NCBI RefSeq assembly: GCF_042432805.1
Contig: NZ_JBHLWO010000002.1
Coordinates: 2,980,233-3,044,232, forward strand
Length of the DNA stretch: 64,000 bases
DNA from: Olivibacter oleidegradans
Lineage (GTDB): Bacteria > Bacteroidota > Bacteroidia > Sphingobacteriales > Sphingobacteriaceae
Reading direction: 5' to 3'
Made by a program: the position numbers and the translations under genes. This document shows, piece after piece, positions 1-7,107 of the stretch (positions are counted from its first letter, which is position 1; each line of letters begins with the position of its first letter). The notes beneath the pieces are model-generated. The model ran no database searches. It had not been told where the DNA came from and was given only the letters and a program-made list of their open reading frames with translations.

Positions 1-474
1 CGTATTTACGGGCATTTGTAAAGTAAATGTTTGCTCATCTGCATAAGCCAAATCCAACCGGTAACCTTCAGTTACATTTTTAGCTTTTTCTCCGGGATAA
101 AGCTTTTTAAATTGAAATTGAGCCTCTCCCCCATTTTCAGGTTCATAAATCGACCAAAAAATGTCTCGTGTTGCACCAGGTGCGCAAAGTTCACCATCAG
201 TTGAGAACGTAATGGTGCCTTTTCCATTAGCGATCAAGTTCCAAGTACTTCCTATAAAGCAATCAATCGGTGCTTCATCAAAAATACGCTTCACATTAGC
301 GCCTGAGGGAAAGTTCTTTTTCTCAACACTATTAAGTACCCATTGTCCCTTCACACCTCTCTTCCATTGTCCGGAACTAGGCGAGGATGACGATACTGCT
401 TGTTTCGAGGATGAACAACCAACGAAAAAGAACAGAAAGGGCACTAAAATTAAAAGTTTCAAAGTTGTTTTCAT
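1..474 (-). CDS. Lipocalin-like lipoprotein, C-terminus beyond window
   Basis: Reverse-strand frame open from an ATG at 474 to the window edge (158 codons, no stop), so the C-terminus is missing. It starts with a basic, hydrophobic signal segment ending in a lipobox with Cys at residue 20 (F-V-G-C), so it should be a membrane-anchored lipoprotein. After a Ser-rich linker there is a G-x-W-x-L core followed by a CF-x-GS-x-W motif, the pattern of small lipocalin-like lipoproteins common in Bacteroidota. The ligand is unknown. The ATG is preceded by a 60-bp nested inverted repeat at 503-562. Family assignment is by remembered pattern; the lipoprotein call is stronger. Confidence 0.7.
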   Translation of the reverse strand, partial: MKTTLKLLILVPFLFFFVGCSSSKQAVSSSSPSSGQWKRGVKGQWVLNSVEKKNFPSGANVKRIFDEAPIDCFIGSTWNLIANGKGTITFSTDGELCAPGATRDIFWSIYEPENGGEAQFQFKKLYPGEKAKNVTEGYRLDLAYADEQTFTLQMPVNT

Positions 475-502
475 TCTTACTAGTTATTAATGGTAAAGTA
501 CT

Positions 503-562
503 CACTAAAGATTACTCCGATTGCGATACGAATCGCATCCGATAGCCGTTTATTCTTTAGTG
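503..562 (-). promoter_or_regulatory. Nested inverted repeat upstream of lipocalin gene
   Basis: Outer arms CACTAAAGA (503-511) and TCTTTAGTG (554-562) pair perfectly over 9 bp. Inside them TGCGAT (522-527) and ATCGCA (532-537) pair around a 4-nt loop. The structure lies 29 bp before the start codon of the lipocalin-like lipoprotein, so in RNA it could form a folded 5' leader; as DNA it could be a protein-binding dyad. No known riboswitch was recognised. Confidence 0.4.
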
Positions 563-724
563 ATAGATTTTAATCTTAATACAATAAAGTTGTACATTTG
601 TTTCCTTTGTAAAGGTTTCAGTAATAAAAAACGCAACGCAAATATATAGCATTGTGCAGCTTTTTAAAATTATTATCGCTCGATTTAATTATAGGCAGCT
701 GCAAAAAAATAACAAAATAAGTAC

Positions 725-1075
725 ATGAAGTCTAGTTCTAAGAAATCCATATCCAAAAATCATACCATAAGTAAATTTGTTTCCAAATTATTGGTACGCC
801 TTTTTATCCTTATCTTGGCAGCAGCTGTTATCCCTGTTTTTGTAGACGATGAGATCGGCGCAAAAATGGAAACTACTTACGTGTATATTGAAAACAAATG
901 GGTCTTTGTATTTCCGTTAATCTTATTTTTAAGCTTTTTAACCTTATTAATCTTAACAGGAAGGGCTCGCCACGAAAAAACAGACCTCAACTGGATGCTC
1001 TCGCTAAACACCTTACTTCTGATCATTTATGTAATCATGCTCTTTATCCGCTTAGCTCCTCTGATCTATAAATAG
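725..1075 (+). CDS. Small membrane protein of unknown function
   Basis: A 116-residue protein with a basic Ser/Lys-rich N-terminus and three predicted membrane segments (about residues 22-40, 57-79 and 91-113). No catalytic motif or known domain is visible. Its stop lies 5 bp before the ATG of the next gene, a YbhN-type membrane protein, so the two are probably co-transcribed and may act together at the inner membrane. The closely packed downstream gene and the clear membrane pattern support a real gene; its function cannot be told from sequence. Confidence 0.65.
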   Translation: MKSSSKKSISKNHTISKFVSKLLVRLFILILAAAVIPVFVDDEIGAKMETTYVYIENKWVFVFPLILFLSFLTLLILTGRARHEKTDLNWMLSLNTLLLIIYVIMLFIRLAPLIYK

Positions 1076-1080
1076 CCCCA

Positions 1081-1983
1081 ATGACCAAACAGACACTCTG
1101 GACTACTTCCAAATTACTCTTAAAATTTGCCGTTACCGCCCTGGCCTTATATTTAGTATTTACTAAAGTAAGTTTGAACGACTTGAAGGAAGTTTTCACA
1201 AAATCTGACCCTTTGTTTCTCTTCCTTGGCTTTTTGAGCTTCTTTATTTCGATTGTTATCTCCGCATGGCGGCTAAATACGTTTTTCAAAGGCATTAACC
1301 TCAATCTTCCGGAGTTATACAATTTCAAATTGTACTTGTTGGGTATGTTCTATAACATATCATTACCCGGTGGTATAGGTGGCGATGGTTACAAAATATA
1401 CTTTTTGCGTAAAAAATATCAAGTAAAAGGGAGAAAGTTACTGTCATGCGTTTTTTTTGACAGACTAAGTGGTTTATGGGCTCTCTGTCTGATAACTGCT
1501 GCACTCGTTATTTTCATTCCAAAACTTGGCATTCCCAATTGGATCCCCATTTTCGTAGTCATCATCGGAACGATTATATATTATTTAATTATGCGCCGAT
1601 TTTTTAATGACTATGCCTATTCATTTACTTTCAAGCACCTCAAGGCATTGGGTGTTCAATCGCTACAGGTAATTTGCGCGATATGCATTTTGTATGGACT
1701 ACATTTCGAAGGCAAATTCTCTCCTTACCTATTGCTCTTTTTGCTTTCGCAAATTGTTGCGGTGATTCCTTTGTCAATAGGCGGATTAGGAGCAAGGGAA
1801 GTCGTATTTATGTATGGGTCAGATTTTTTCCATTTAGACTCCCACCGTGCGATCTTGATCAGTTTAATATCATACTTTATATCAGCAATTATATCCTTGC
1901 TGGGCTCCTATTTCACCTTTCATCCGAAAGCCTTGGGAGAGGAAAAGCTTCCCGAAACCAATGAGATAGATTTAGCCGACTAA
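1081..1983 (+). CDS. YbhN/UPF0104 (LPG synthase membrane domain) protein
   Basis: A 300-residue polytopic membrane protein with about eight hydrophobic segments. The conserved N-L-x-LPGGIGGDGYK-like region (near residues 90-105) and the later I-P-L-S-I-GG-L-G-A-R-E motif (about 230-241) are hallmarks of the lysylphosphatidylglycerol synthase transmembrane / YbhN superfamily. Members without the C-terminal aminoacyl-transferase domain, as here, are thought to move or protect lipids rather than synthesise LysPG. It follows a small membrane protein by 5 bp. The substrate is unknown; a lipid or glycolipid translocation role is inferred from family knowledge. Confidence 0.8.
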   Translation: MTKQTLWTTSKLLLKFAVTALALYLVFTKVSLNDLKEVFTKSDPLFLFLGFLSFFISIVISAWRLNTFFKGINLNLPELYNFKLYLLGMFYNISLPGGIGGDGYKIYFLRKKYQVKGRKLLSCVFFDRLSGLWALCLITAALVIFIPKLGIPNWIPIFVVIIGTIIYYLIMRRFFNDYAYSFTFKHLKALGVQSLQVICAICILYGLHFEGKFSPYLLLFLLSQIVAVIPLSIGGLGAREVVFMYGSDFFHLDSHRAILISLISYFISAIISLLGSYFTFHPKALGEEKLPETNEIDLAD

Positions 1984-2060
1984 GGAAAAGAATATTAACT
2001 TTATATAAACATTTACAGCACTGGAATGTAGTGCATAGTAGGTGAAAACTAGTGTTAAAT

Positions 2061-2765
2061 ATGAATATAGTAATAACGGGTGCGAGCAGCGGTGTAGGAT
2101 TTGAAGCCGTTTTGGAGCTAATCTTACGAAATGAACATCATGTCGTGGCTTTGGCCCGATCACATGATAAGCTAAAAAAGCTGTTCGAAATAGCTAAAGG
2201 TCTAAATCCCGATTGCAATATATATCCGGCAAGATTTGACATCGTCCATGATGACTATGAGTCGGGTCTGTTGCCGTTTATTGTAGAAAAAATAGGTCAT
2301 GTTGATATATTAATTAACAACGCCGGGGTTCTCATCAATAAATCTTTTGAAGAAACGAGCACGATTGATTTTGCAGAAATGTTACAAACAAATGTTTTAG
2401 GACATGTAAAAATGATTAAGCACCTTTGTCCAATCATGCCGGCTGGAAGCCATATCTTAAATATCGGCAGCATGGGCGGATTTCAGGGTAGCGTAAAATT
2501 TCCAGGCCTGGCAGCCTACTCGGCGAGTAAAGCGGCACTTCATACACTGACAGAGTGCTTGGCCGTTGAATTTGCAGAGAGAAAGATTCACATCAACTGT
2601 CTCGCACTGGGGTCGGCACAAACAGAAATGCTTGAAAAAGCGTTCCCTGATTACCAATCACCGATTGCTGCTTTTGAAATGGGTAAATATATTGCGGATT
2701 TTGCATTGACCGGACATAAGTTTTTTAATGGGAAAGTATTACCGGTGGCGGTTACAACACCATAA
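2061..2765 (+). CDS. Short-chain dehydrogenase/reductase
   Basis: A classical SDR of 234 residues, a typical length. Visible motifs are the nucleotide-binding T-G-x3-G-x-G (residues 6-13), N-N-A-G (86-89), catalytic Ser137, and Y153-S-A-S-K157. It should reduce or oxidise a carbonyl or alcohol with NAD(P)H; the substrate is not evident. I chose the ATG at 2061 because it gives the usual Rossmann start; an in-frame GTG at 2052 would add three residues. It stands alone between a membrane-protein pair and a lipoprotein gene, so context adds nothing. Confidence 0.85.
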   Translation: MNIVITGASSGVGFEAVLELILRNEHHVVALARSHDKLKKLFEIAKGLNPDCNIYPARFDIVHDDYESGLLPFIVEKIGHVDILINNAGVLINKSFEETSTIDFAEMLQTNVLGHVKMIKHLCPIMPAGSHILNIGSMGGFQGSVKFPGLAAYSASKAALHTLTECLAVEFAERKIHINCLALGSAQTEMLEKAFPDYQSPIAAFEMGKYIADFALTGHKFFNGKVLPVAVTTP

Positions 2766-2843
2766 AATGCAATGATGATCTGCAAGTTCTAGACGCTTGC
2801 AAGTCAGTATCAAAAGGAATTTTTGGACTTTAGTAAAAATCAC

Positions 2844-3362
2844 ATGAGAGCAAAAAAGTCATTCACAAGAATTATCATTATAACAATGATGTCCTTTTTA
2901 ATTTTCGCTTGTCGAAACGAACAAGAGAATAAAGCTAATCGAACTAGCTCAGACACCGTTGATACAGCGAAAACTATTTCCTCAGCGAGCAAAACGCTGA
3001 CCTTGCCCTTTATTGCTGTTGTTGACTCAAATACAACACGCATAGAGCTACAGGCGAATCCACAGAAGAGTAAAGTTCCTTTAAATAAAGAAGAACTTGC
3101 TGAAGCACTAAATATCAAATATCCTGAAATTAAATTAGAACTTGGAAAAACCAGCCACGATACGTTATTAGTCAATATTCCAAGTGCTACTTTTTTGACG
3201 CAGCAAATGGGAACAACCGGTGCTCTTACTTACCTGGCAGAAGCAACGTATGCTTTTACTGACTTAGCAAATATTAAAGTGGTAAATTTTGTATTCAAAG
3301 AGGGGGATCATGCTGTTCCCGGCCCGTATACTCGTAAGAGTTTTAATACAAAAAACATTTAA
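2844..3362 (+). CDS. Lipoprotein of unknown function, possibly GerMN-like
   Basis: A 172-residue protein from the ATG at 2844; an upstream in-frame TTG at 2823 would only lengthen the basic N-terminus. A hydrophobic signal ends in F-A-C, consistent with lipid modification, followed by a low-complexity Glu/Asn/Ser/Thr linker. The C-terminal part (about residues 60-160) has an A-x-TYAFTD-x-A-x-I-K-V-V-N-F stretch that recalls the GerMN fold of envelope lipoproteins, but this is a weak impression. It is convergent with ssb across a hairpin at 3373-3402. No function is assigned. Confidence 0.65.
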   Translation: MRAKKSFTRIIIITMMSFLIFACRNEQENKANRTSSDTVDTAKTISSASKTLTLPFIAVVDSNTTRIELQANPQKSKVPLNKEELAEALNIKYPEIKLELGKTSHDTLLVNIPSATFLTQQMGTTGALTYLAEATYAFTDLANIKVVNFVFKEGDHAVPGPYTRKSFNTKNI

Positions 3363-3372
3363 TTTTTATGCA

Positions 3373-3402
3373 ATTGTCCCACTAGGACCATAGCGGGACA
3401 AT
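3373..3402. terminator. Hairpin between convergent lipoprotein gene and ssb
   Basis: ATTGTCCC (3373-3380) and GGGACAAT (3395-3402) form a perfect 8-bp stem with a 14-nt loop in the 50-bp gap between two convergent genes. Neither side has a long T-run, so it is a weak intrinsic terminator at best, but the position suits a bidirectional one. Confidence 0.45.
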
Positions 3403-3412
3403 GCTCCGATAG

Positions 3413-3763
3413 CTATTCAGAATGCGTTTCCATCTTACGAATTGCCTGCACCTCATTGACAACGATTTCCGTGGCATATCTGATTACCCCTTCTTTATCC
3501 GTGTAGCTTCGATTGATTAATCTTCCTTCGATGGATATTTCACTTCCCTTATCCAAACTTTTTTCAACAAAGGAAGCTTCTTTCCCCCAAAAAACCAGTT
3601 GATGCCATTGAGTATCCGTTAACCATTCTCCTTCTTGATTTTTGTAACGCTCGTTGGTTGCAAGTGATACACGCGCTAAACATTTGTTATCGCCAAATTT
3701 TTTAATAACAGGTTTATTCCCTAAAAAGCCTGTCAATCTTACGCTGTTTTTTAAAGTGCTCAT
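3413..3763 (-). CDS. ssb: Short single-stranded DNA-binding protein, no acidic tail
   Basis: A 116-residue SSB with one OB-fold: N-terminal S-V-R-L-T-G-F-L-G, then R-V-S-L-A-T-N-E, W-H-Q-L-V-F-W-G and I-E-G-R-L. It binds single-stranded DNA in replication, repair or recombination. The chain stops right after the OB-fold (ending M-E-T-H-S-E), without the Gly/Pro-rich linker and acidic D-D-D-x-P-F tip by which housekeeping SSBs recruit partners. It is therefore probably an accessory paralogue, not the main SSB. It is divergent from a MazG-like gene, with a cluster of palindromic sites in the shared upstream region. Confidence 0.88.
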   Translation of the reverse strand: MSTLKNSVRLTGFLGNKPVIKKFGDNKCLARVSLATNERYKNQEGEWLTDTQWHQLVFWGKEASFVEKSLDKGSEISIEGRLINRSYTDKEGVIRYATEIVVNEVQAIRKMETHSE

Positions 3764-3832
3764 AATTACTGATTAATTTGAAAAACTGTATGTACCCACA
3801 AATTTCGCACAGCTCCATGATCTAGTCGTATA

Positions 3833-3870
3833 ATAAACGGGTATATCCGTTTATATCCGTTTATAAACGG
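3833..3870. promoter_or_regulatory. Palindromic operator cluster between ssb and MazG-like gene
   Basis: Four half-sites lie in 38 bp: ATAAACGG (3833-3840), CCGTTTAT (3847-3854), CCGTTTAT (3857-3864) and an overlapping ATAAACGG (3863-3870). The last two form the perfect 14-bp palindrome CCGTTTATAAACGG (3857-3870); the first two form an inverted repeat with a 6-bp spacer. The cluster lies about 70 bp upstream of ssb and 104 bp upstream of the divergent MazG-like gene, as expected for one regulator controlling both. Confidence 0.55.
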
Positions 3871-3974
3871 TTAAAGAAACCGAAAACGACCAATAAATCT
3901 TTCCGTGAGATCACTTATTGATTGCCGTGATTTCCTCCATTTTTTTTATGTTTGAAAAAAATTTTATTATCATC

Positions 3975-4442
3975 ATGCAGGATCCCATAACGCTTACCTC
4001 GGTCGCAGAATTTCATAAAACATTTAAACATCCTATTCTTGAAGATCCCACAATTCCCAGTGAACAACGTTGCAAACTACGTGTTTCACTCATTGCCGAA
4101 GAATTGAAAGAATTAGAAGAGGCTATCCAAAACAACGACATTGTAGAAGTTGCGGATGCGCTTTGCGATATTCAATATGTGCTGTCAGGAGCTATTCTTG
4201 AATTTGGTTTAGCAGAAAAGTTCAAGACACTTTTTGACGAGGTCCAACGTTCAAACATGAGCAAAGCCTGCAAAAGTATAGAAGAAGCCGAGGCAACGGT
4301 ACTTCATTATAAAAACAAAGGTGTCGACTGTTTTTACGAGCAACAGGAAGATCTATACTTGGTATATAGAACGGAAGACCGCAAGACCTTGAAGTCGATC
4401 AACTATTCTCCGGCCAACCTTAAAGGTATTATCGAAAGTTAA
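3975..4442 (+). CDS. MazG-like nucleoside triphosphate pyrophosphohydrolase
   Basis: A 155-residue all-alpha NTP-PPase-like protein. The metal-binding pattern of the MazG/PRA-PH superfamily is visible as E-E-L-K-E-L-E-E (about residues 39-46) followed by E-V-A-D-A-L-C-D (about 55-62), giving E-E-x-x-E and E-x-x-D. Such enzymes hydrolyse (d)NTPs to monophosphate and pyrophosphate, often to remove damaged nucleotides. The ATG at 3975 is preferred; upstream in-frame codons encode a hydrophobic stretch foreign to the family. It is divergent from a tail-less ssb with shared palindromes, which suggests a DNA- or nucleotide-stress link (inference). Confidence 0.8.
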   Translation: MQDPITLTSVAEFHKTFKHPILEDPTIPSEQRCKLRVSLIAEELKELEEAIQNNDIVEVADALCDIQYVLSGAILEFGLAEKFKTLFDEVQRSNMSKACKSIEEAEATVLHYKNKGVDCFYEQQEDLYLVYRTEDRKTLKSINYSPANLKGIIES

Positions 4443-4509
4443 CAGATCATTTGTTTGTTCTAAAGAAACCGGCTTACAAACGAGCTGTATTTTATTTATA
4501 TTTTCCACC

Positions 4510-4986
4510 ATGCAGAAAACACATCAATACCGACTTCAAACGGAATGGACGGGTAATTTGGGGAAAGGTACGGCGAACTATAGTGCATATGATAGAAGTT
4601 ATAAAATAGCTGTTAATCAAAAAGTAGTTATAGAAGGCTCTTCCGATCCCGCTTTTAGAGGGGATCGTACTAAATATAATCCCGAAGAGCTTTTGCTCGC
4701 ATCCTTATCGAGCTGTCATATGCTGTGGTATTTGCATCTATGCGCAGAGGCCAAGATAACAGTTCTAGCGTATACGGATGATGCGACGGCATCCATGATT
4801 GAAACAAATGAAGGTGGAGGCGCTTTCAGCGAGGCTCACCTTCACCCAAGTGTGATTATCGCCGAAGAAGATATGATAAAAATGGCAATCGCCCTTCATA
4901 AGAAAGCAAATGAACTTTGTTTTATCGCTAACTCAGTTAATTTTAAAGTACACCATCACCCTACGTGTTCAGTGAAACAGGGATAA
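4510..4986 (+). CDS. OsmC family peroxide-reductase-like protein
   Basis: A 158-residue OsmC/Ohr-superfamily protein. The signature P-E-E-L-L-L-A-S-L-S-S-C-H (about residues 57-69) carries the conserved peroxidatic-type Cys, with a further Cys eight residues on. The C-terminal A-N-E-L-C-F-I-A-N-S-V segment and the final H-H-H-P-T-C match the family end. Members reduce organic hydroperoxides or handle reactive sulfur in the cytoplasm. It is a single gene with its own upstream gap; nothing nearby indicates its regulator. The family call is firm, the physiological substrate is open. Confidence 0.87.
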   Translation: MQKTHQYRLQTEWTGNLGKGTANYSAYDRSYKIAVNQKVVIEGSSDPAFRGDRTKYNPEELLLASLSSCHMLWYLHLCAEAKITVLAYTDDATASMIETNEGGGAFSEAHLHPSVIIAEEDMIKMAIALHKKANELCFIANSVNFKVHHHPTCSVKQG

Positions 4987-5316
4987 ATGATTCCCTTACT
5001 GTTATTACTGAACCGTTGCAGGAAACTATTGTCTTTCCTACAAATTTTACATAGCTTTGCTATTGTGGAAAAGACATTACAAGGTCATTTAGGGAAGATC
5101 TCCTTCTATACAATTCATCGTTGTATGGAAAGTTTTTACCGTTTTTCCAGTCTTAAGGAATTCCACATGCAAACCCCGGACTTCCCTTTCAAGAAATCCA
5201 CTTAGTCTCGGGGAAAAATCACTTAGCATTCAATAATTTTTCTAAGCTCATCCTGATTGATGAGCTTCTGCAATTTCGTTCAATTTAATTTTGCTATCTA
5301 TAAAACTATAAAGAAT

Positions 5317-5691
5317 ATGAATAATCTAAAAAATCAAGTTGTATTATCCGAGGAGGACTATAATGTACTCATCAAACACGTAAGACCTTCCAATAATCCC
5401 GACCAGACCATGTCGCTGGCTTATGAGTTAGGGCGAGCAAAGGTTCTTGCAAAAGATGCCATTGAAAAGGAACGGGTGAAACTCAATTCGCAAGTTATGG
5501 TAAAAGATCTCGATAGCCAAAACACCATGGTATTTCGTATCGTAACACCCGACTTGGCCGATATGAAGCAACAGAAAATATCTGTTCTTACCCCCATGGG
5601 TTCTGCCCTAATCGGATTTAAAGAAGGTGATCAGGTAGAATGGAAAATGCCGATAGGTATAAAAAGATATGTTATATTGAAAGTAGAGTGA
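5317..5691 (+). CDS. GreA/GreB C-terminal-domain (Rnk-like) protein
   Basis: A 124-residue protein consisting of a short N-terminal helix and the FKBP-like C-terminal domain of transcript-cleavage factors: V-K-D-L-D-S-Q-N, I-S-V-L-T-P-M-G-S-A-L-I-G and G-D-Q-V-E-W-K-M-P. It lacks the long N-terminal coiled coil that reaches the RNA polymerase active site, so it is closer to Rnk-type proteins that bind polymerase and compete with Gre factors. I start it at the ATG at 5317; the longer in-frame start adds unrelated residues. A TAATTTTG word (5286-5293) upstream resembles a -7 element but no good -33 partner is seen. Confidence 0.8.
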   Translation: MNNLKNQVVLSEEDYNVLIKHVRPSNNPDQTMSLAYELGRAKVLAKDAIEKERVKLNSQVMVKDLDSQNTMVFRIVTPDLADMKQQKISVLTPMGSALIGFKEGDQVEWKMPIGIKRYVILKVE

Positions 5692-5837
5692 GCAAACACC
5701 GGATAATTTTCAGGATGAAATCGAAAAATTTAAATTGTTCAGTTTATTCATTCTCTAGTCGTGCCGTAGCATTCGTTGTTTATTTTGGTATATTGCAACA
5801 TTCAGCCTATTGAGCAACACTAATCGCGCATTTAACT

Positions 5838-6200
5838 ATGAATCGGTTTTGTTTAGATTGCCAGGAGCCTTTAATTGGTCGTTCAGATAAAAAGTTTTGC
5901 AACGATGCCTGCCGAAGTAATTTCAACAATAAACTGAAAACTCAAGATCAGAACTATGTTCGTCGCATAAACGCTATACTCAAAAGGAATAGGCGGATAA
6001 TAATGGATCTCAATCCCAACGGAATGAAAAAGGTCCTCAAAGAGGACCTTTCAAACATGGGTTTTGATTTCAAACATTATACGCATATACTCAATACCGC
6101 CAAAGGAAGCAGGTATTTTTTCTGTTATGAATTTGGTTACCTATTCATCAAACAAGATGAAGTGCTATTGGTAAAGAACGAATCCTTACTCAATCAATAG
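5838..6200 (+). CDS. Small Zn-ribbon protein, function unknown
   Basis: A 120-residue protein with an N-terminal zinc-ribbon made of C-x-x-C (residues 5 and 8) and C-x3-C (21 and 25), as in the DUF2116-type Zn-ribbon proteins common in Bacteroidota. The middle is basic (K/R-rich around residues 45-55) and could contact nucleic acid. Role unknown; the organisation suggests a DNA/RNA or protein-binding adaptor. Its last 11 bp overlap the 3' end of the convergent lipoprotein gene at 6190, an unusual tail-to-tail overlap. Confidence 0.72.
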   Translation: MNRFCLDCQEPLIGRSDKKFCNDACRSNFNNKLKTQDQNYVRRINAILKRNRRIIMDLNPNGMKKVLKEDLSNMGFDFKHYTHILNTAKGSRYFFCYEFGYLFIKQDEVLLVKNESLLNQ

Positions 6201-7026
6201 ACCGCGCTGTTTGGTTTCTTTCGTTAGCGACATATCCCAGCGTACCAATAGCCACTGCAGCAGTTACTAATGCAACGCCCCGCCCCTTTGTCTTCTTGTT
6301 AAAGAAAGTATCTCCTCTTTTGCTTTTAAAGCTTAAAAGATTGGCAGGGCTTATCCCGAGCTTCGATACTTGATTTACATAAAAATTCTGTTCGAAGACC
6401 ATTCGTTTCGTTTTTTCGGTTTTATCGTCACGCACATACATTGTTAGATAGCTTCTGAGGGTAAGGGGTGTGTTTTCTTGCGTGTAATTTCTTACTTTAA
6501 TTTTTCGCATCGCCCCATCAATCGTTGCAAGGTCGACACTTCTATAGCTTGAGTCAGCTATATTTTCATAAAACAAATTAGTGAGTTTCAATTTGGTCTG
6601 TTTTATCTTCGAATGAGGTGGTATAAATGTTAAGCTTTGCGGAACAGTTGCCGTACCGGCAAAGGCACCCTCACTTAGTGACGTACGCCAATCATCGAAA
6701 GTGCGGTAACTCGAACCGGTAGACAAACTGCGTCCCTTAATAACCAGGTTGTCTCCTACGTAACTGGTTGCTTGGTCACCAACAATCAATGCCGATCGCT
6801 GCCAGTCGATATAAAGGGGTTCCTTTAGTTTATTATATACGTCAATGGTAACCGGCGCGTTCTCTCCGAAAAAATTATAAGTAACTTGTACAGAATCGTT
6901 TTCAAAAACGAACACACCCGTTTCATCGTTCTTATTTAGATCAGGGCTATTTAATTTACTCACATAATAGGTCGAACAGGAAGAAAACAGAAATGTCAAA
7001 CCAAGAAGGGAAAACAGTCTATTCAT
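6190..7026 (-). CDS. Lipoprotein of unknown function
   Basis: A 278-residue protein with a lipoprotein signal (lipobox near residues 14-17, F-S-S-C) followed by a largely beta-type sequence. A conserved-looking Y-I-D-W-x-R-S motif lies near residues 71-78 and a hydrophobic Ala/Val/Gly-rich segment near the C-terminus (about 250-266) could be a membrane-contacting hairpin. It resembles envelope lipoproteins of Bacteroidota without known function. It is divergent from the TonB receptor at 7108 with an 81-bp gap, and its 3' end overlaps the Zn-ribbon gene by 11 bp. Confidence 0.7.
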   Translation of the reverse strand: MNRLFSLLGLTFLFSSCSTYYVSKLNSPDLNKNDETGVFVFENDSVQVTYNFFGENAPVTIDVYNKLKEPLYIDWQRSALIVGDQATSYVGDNLVIKGRSLSTGSSYRTFDDWRTSLSEGAFAGTATVPQSLTFIPPHSKIKQTKLKLTNLFYENIADSSYRSVDLATIDGAMRKIKVRNYTQENTPLTLRSYLTMYVRDDKTEKTKRMVFEQNFYVNQVSKLGISPANLLSFKSKRGDTFFNKKTKGRGVALVTAAVAIGTLGYVANERNQTARSID

Positions 7027-7107
7027 AAAGATACGATTTAATAGTAAGTCTACGATTGCTTATTTGACAAGCTTTTACTACTTTAGTTTAATATCCTGAG
7101 ACAAAAA

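Noticed and set aside
161..490. 109-codon plus-strand frame at the left edge
   Set aside because: It lies antisense to the lipocalin-like lipoprotein frame, which has a signal peptide, lipobox and family motifs; the plus frame has none.
4987..5205. 72-codon frame starting right after the OsmC stop
   Set aside because: No family features, no close ribosome signal, unusual residue content; the abutting start is probably chance.
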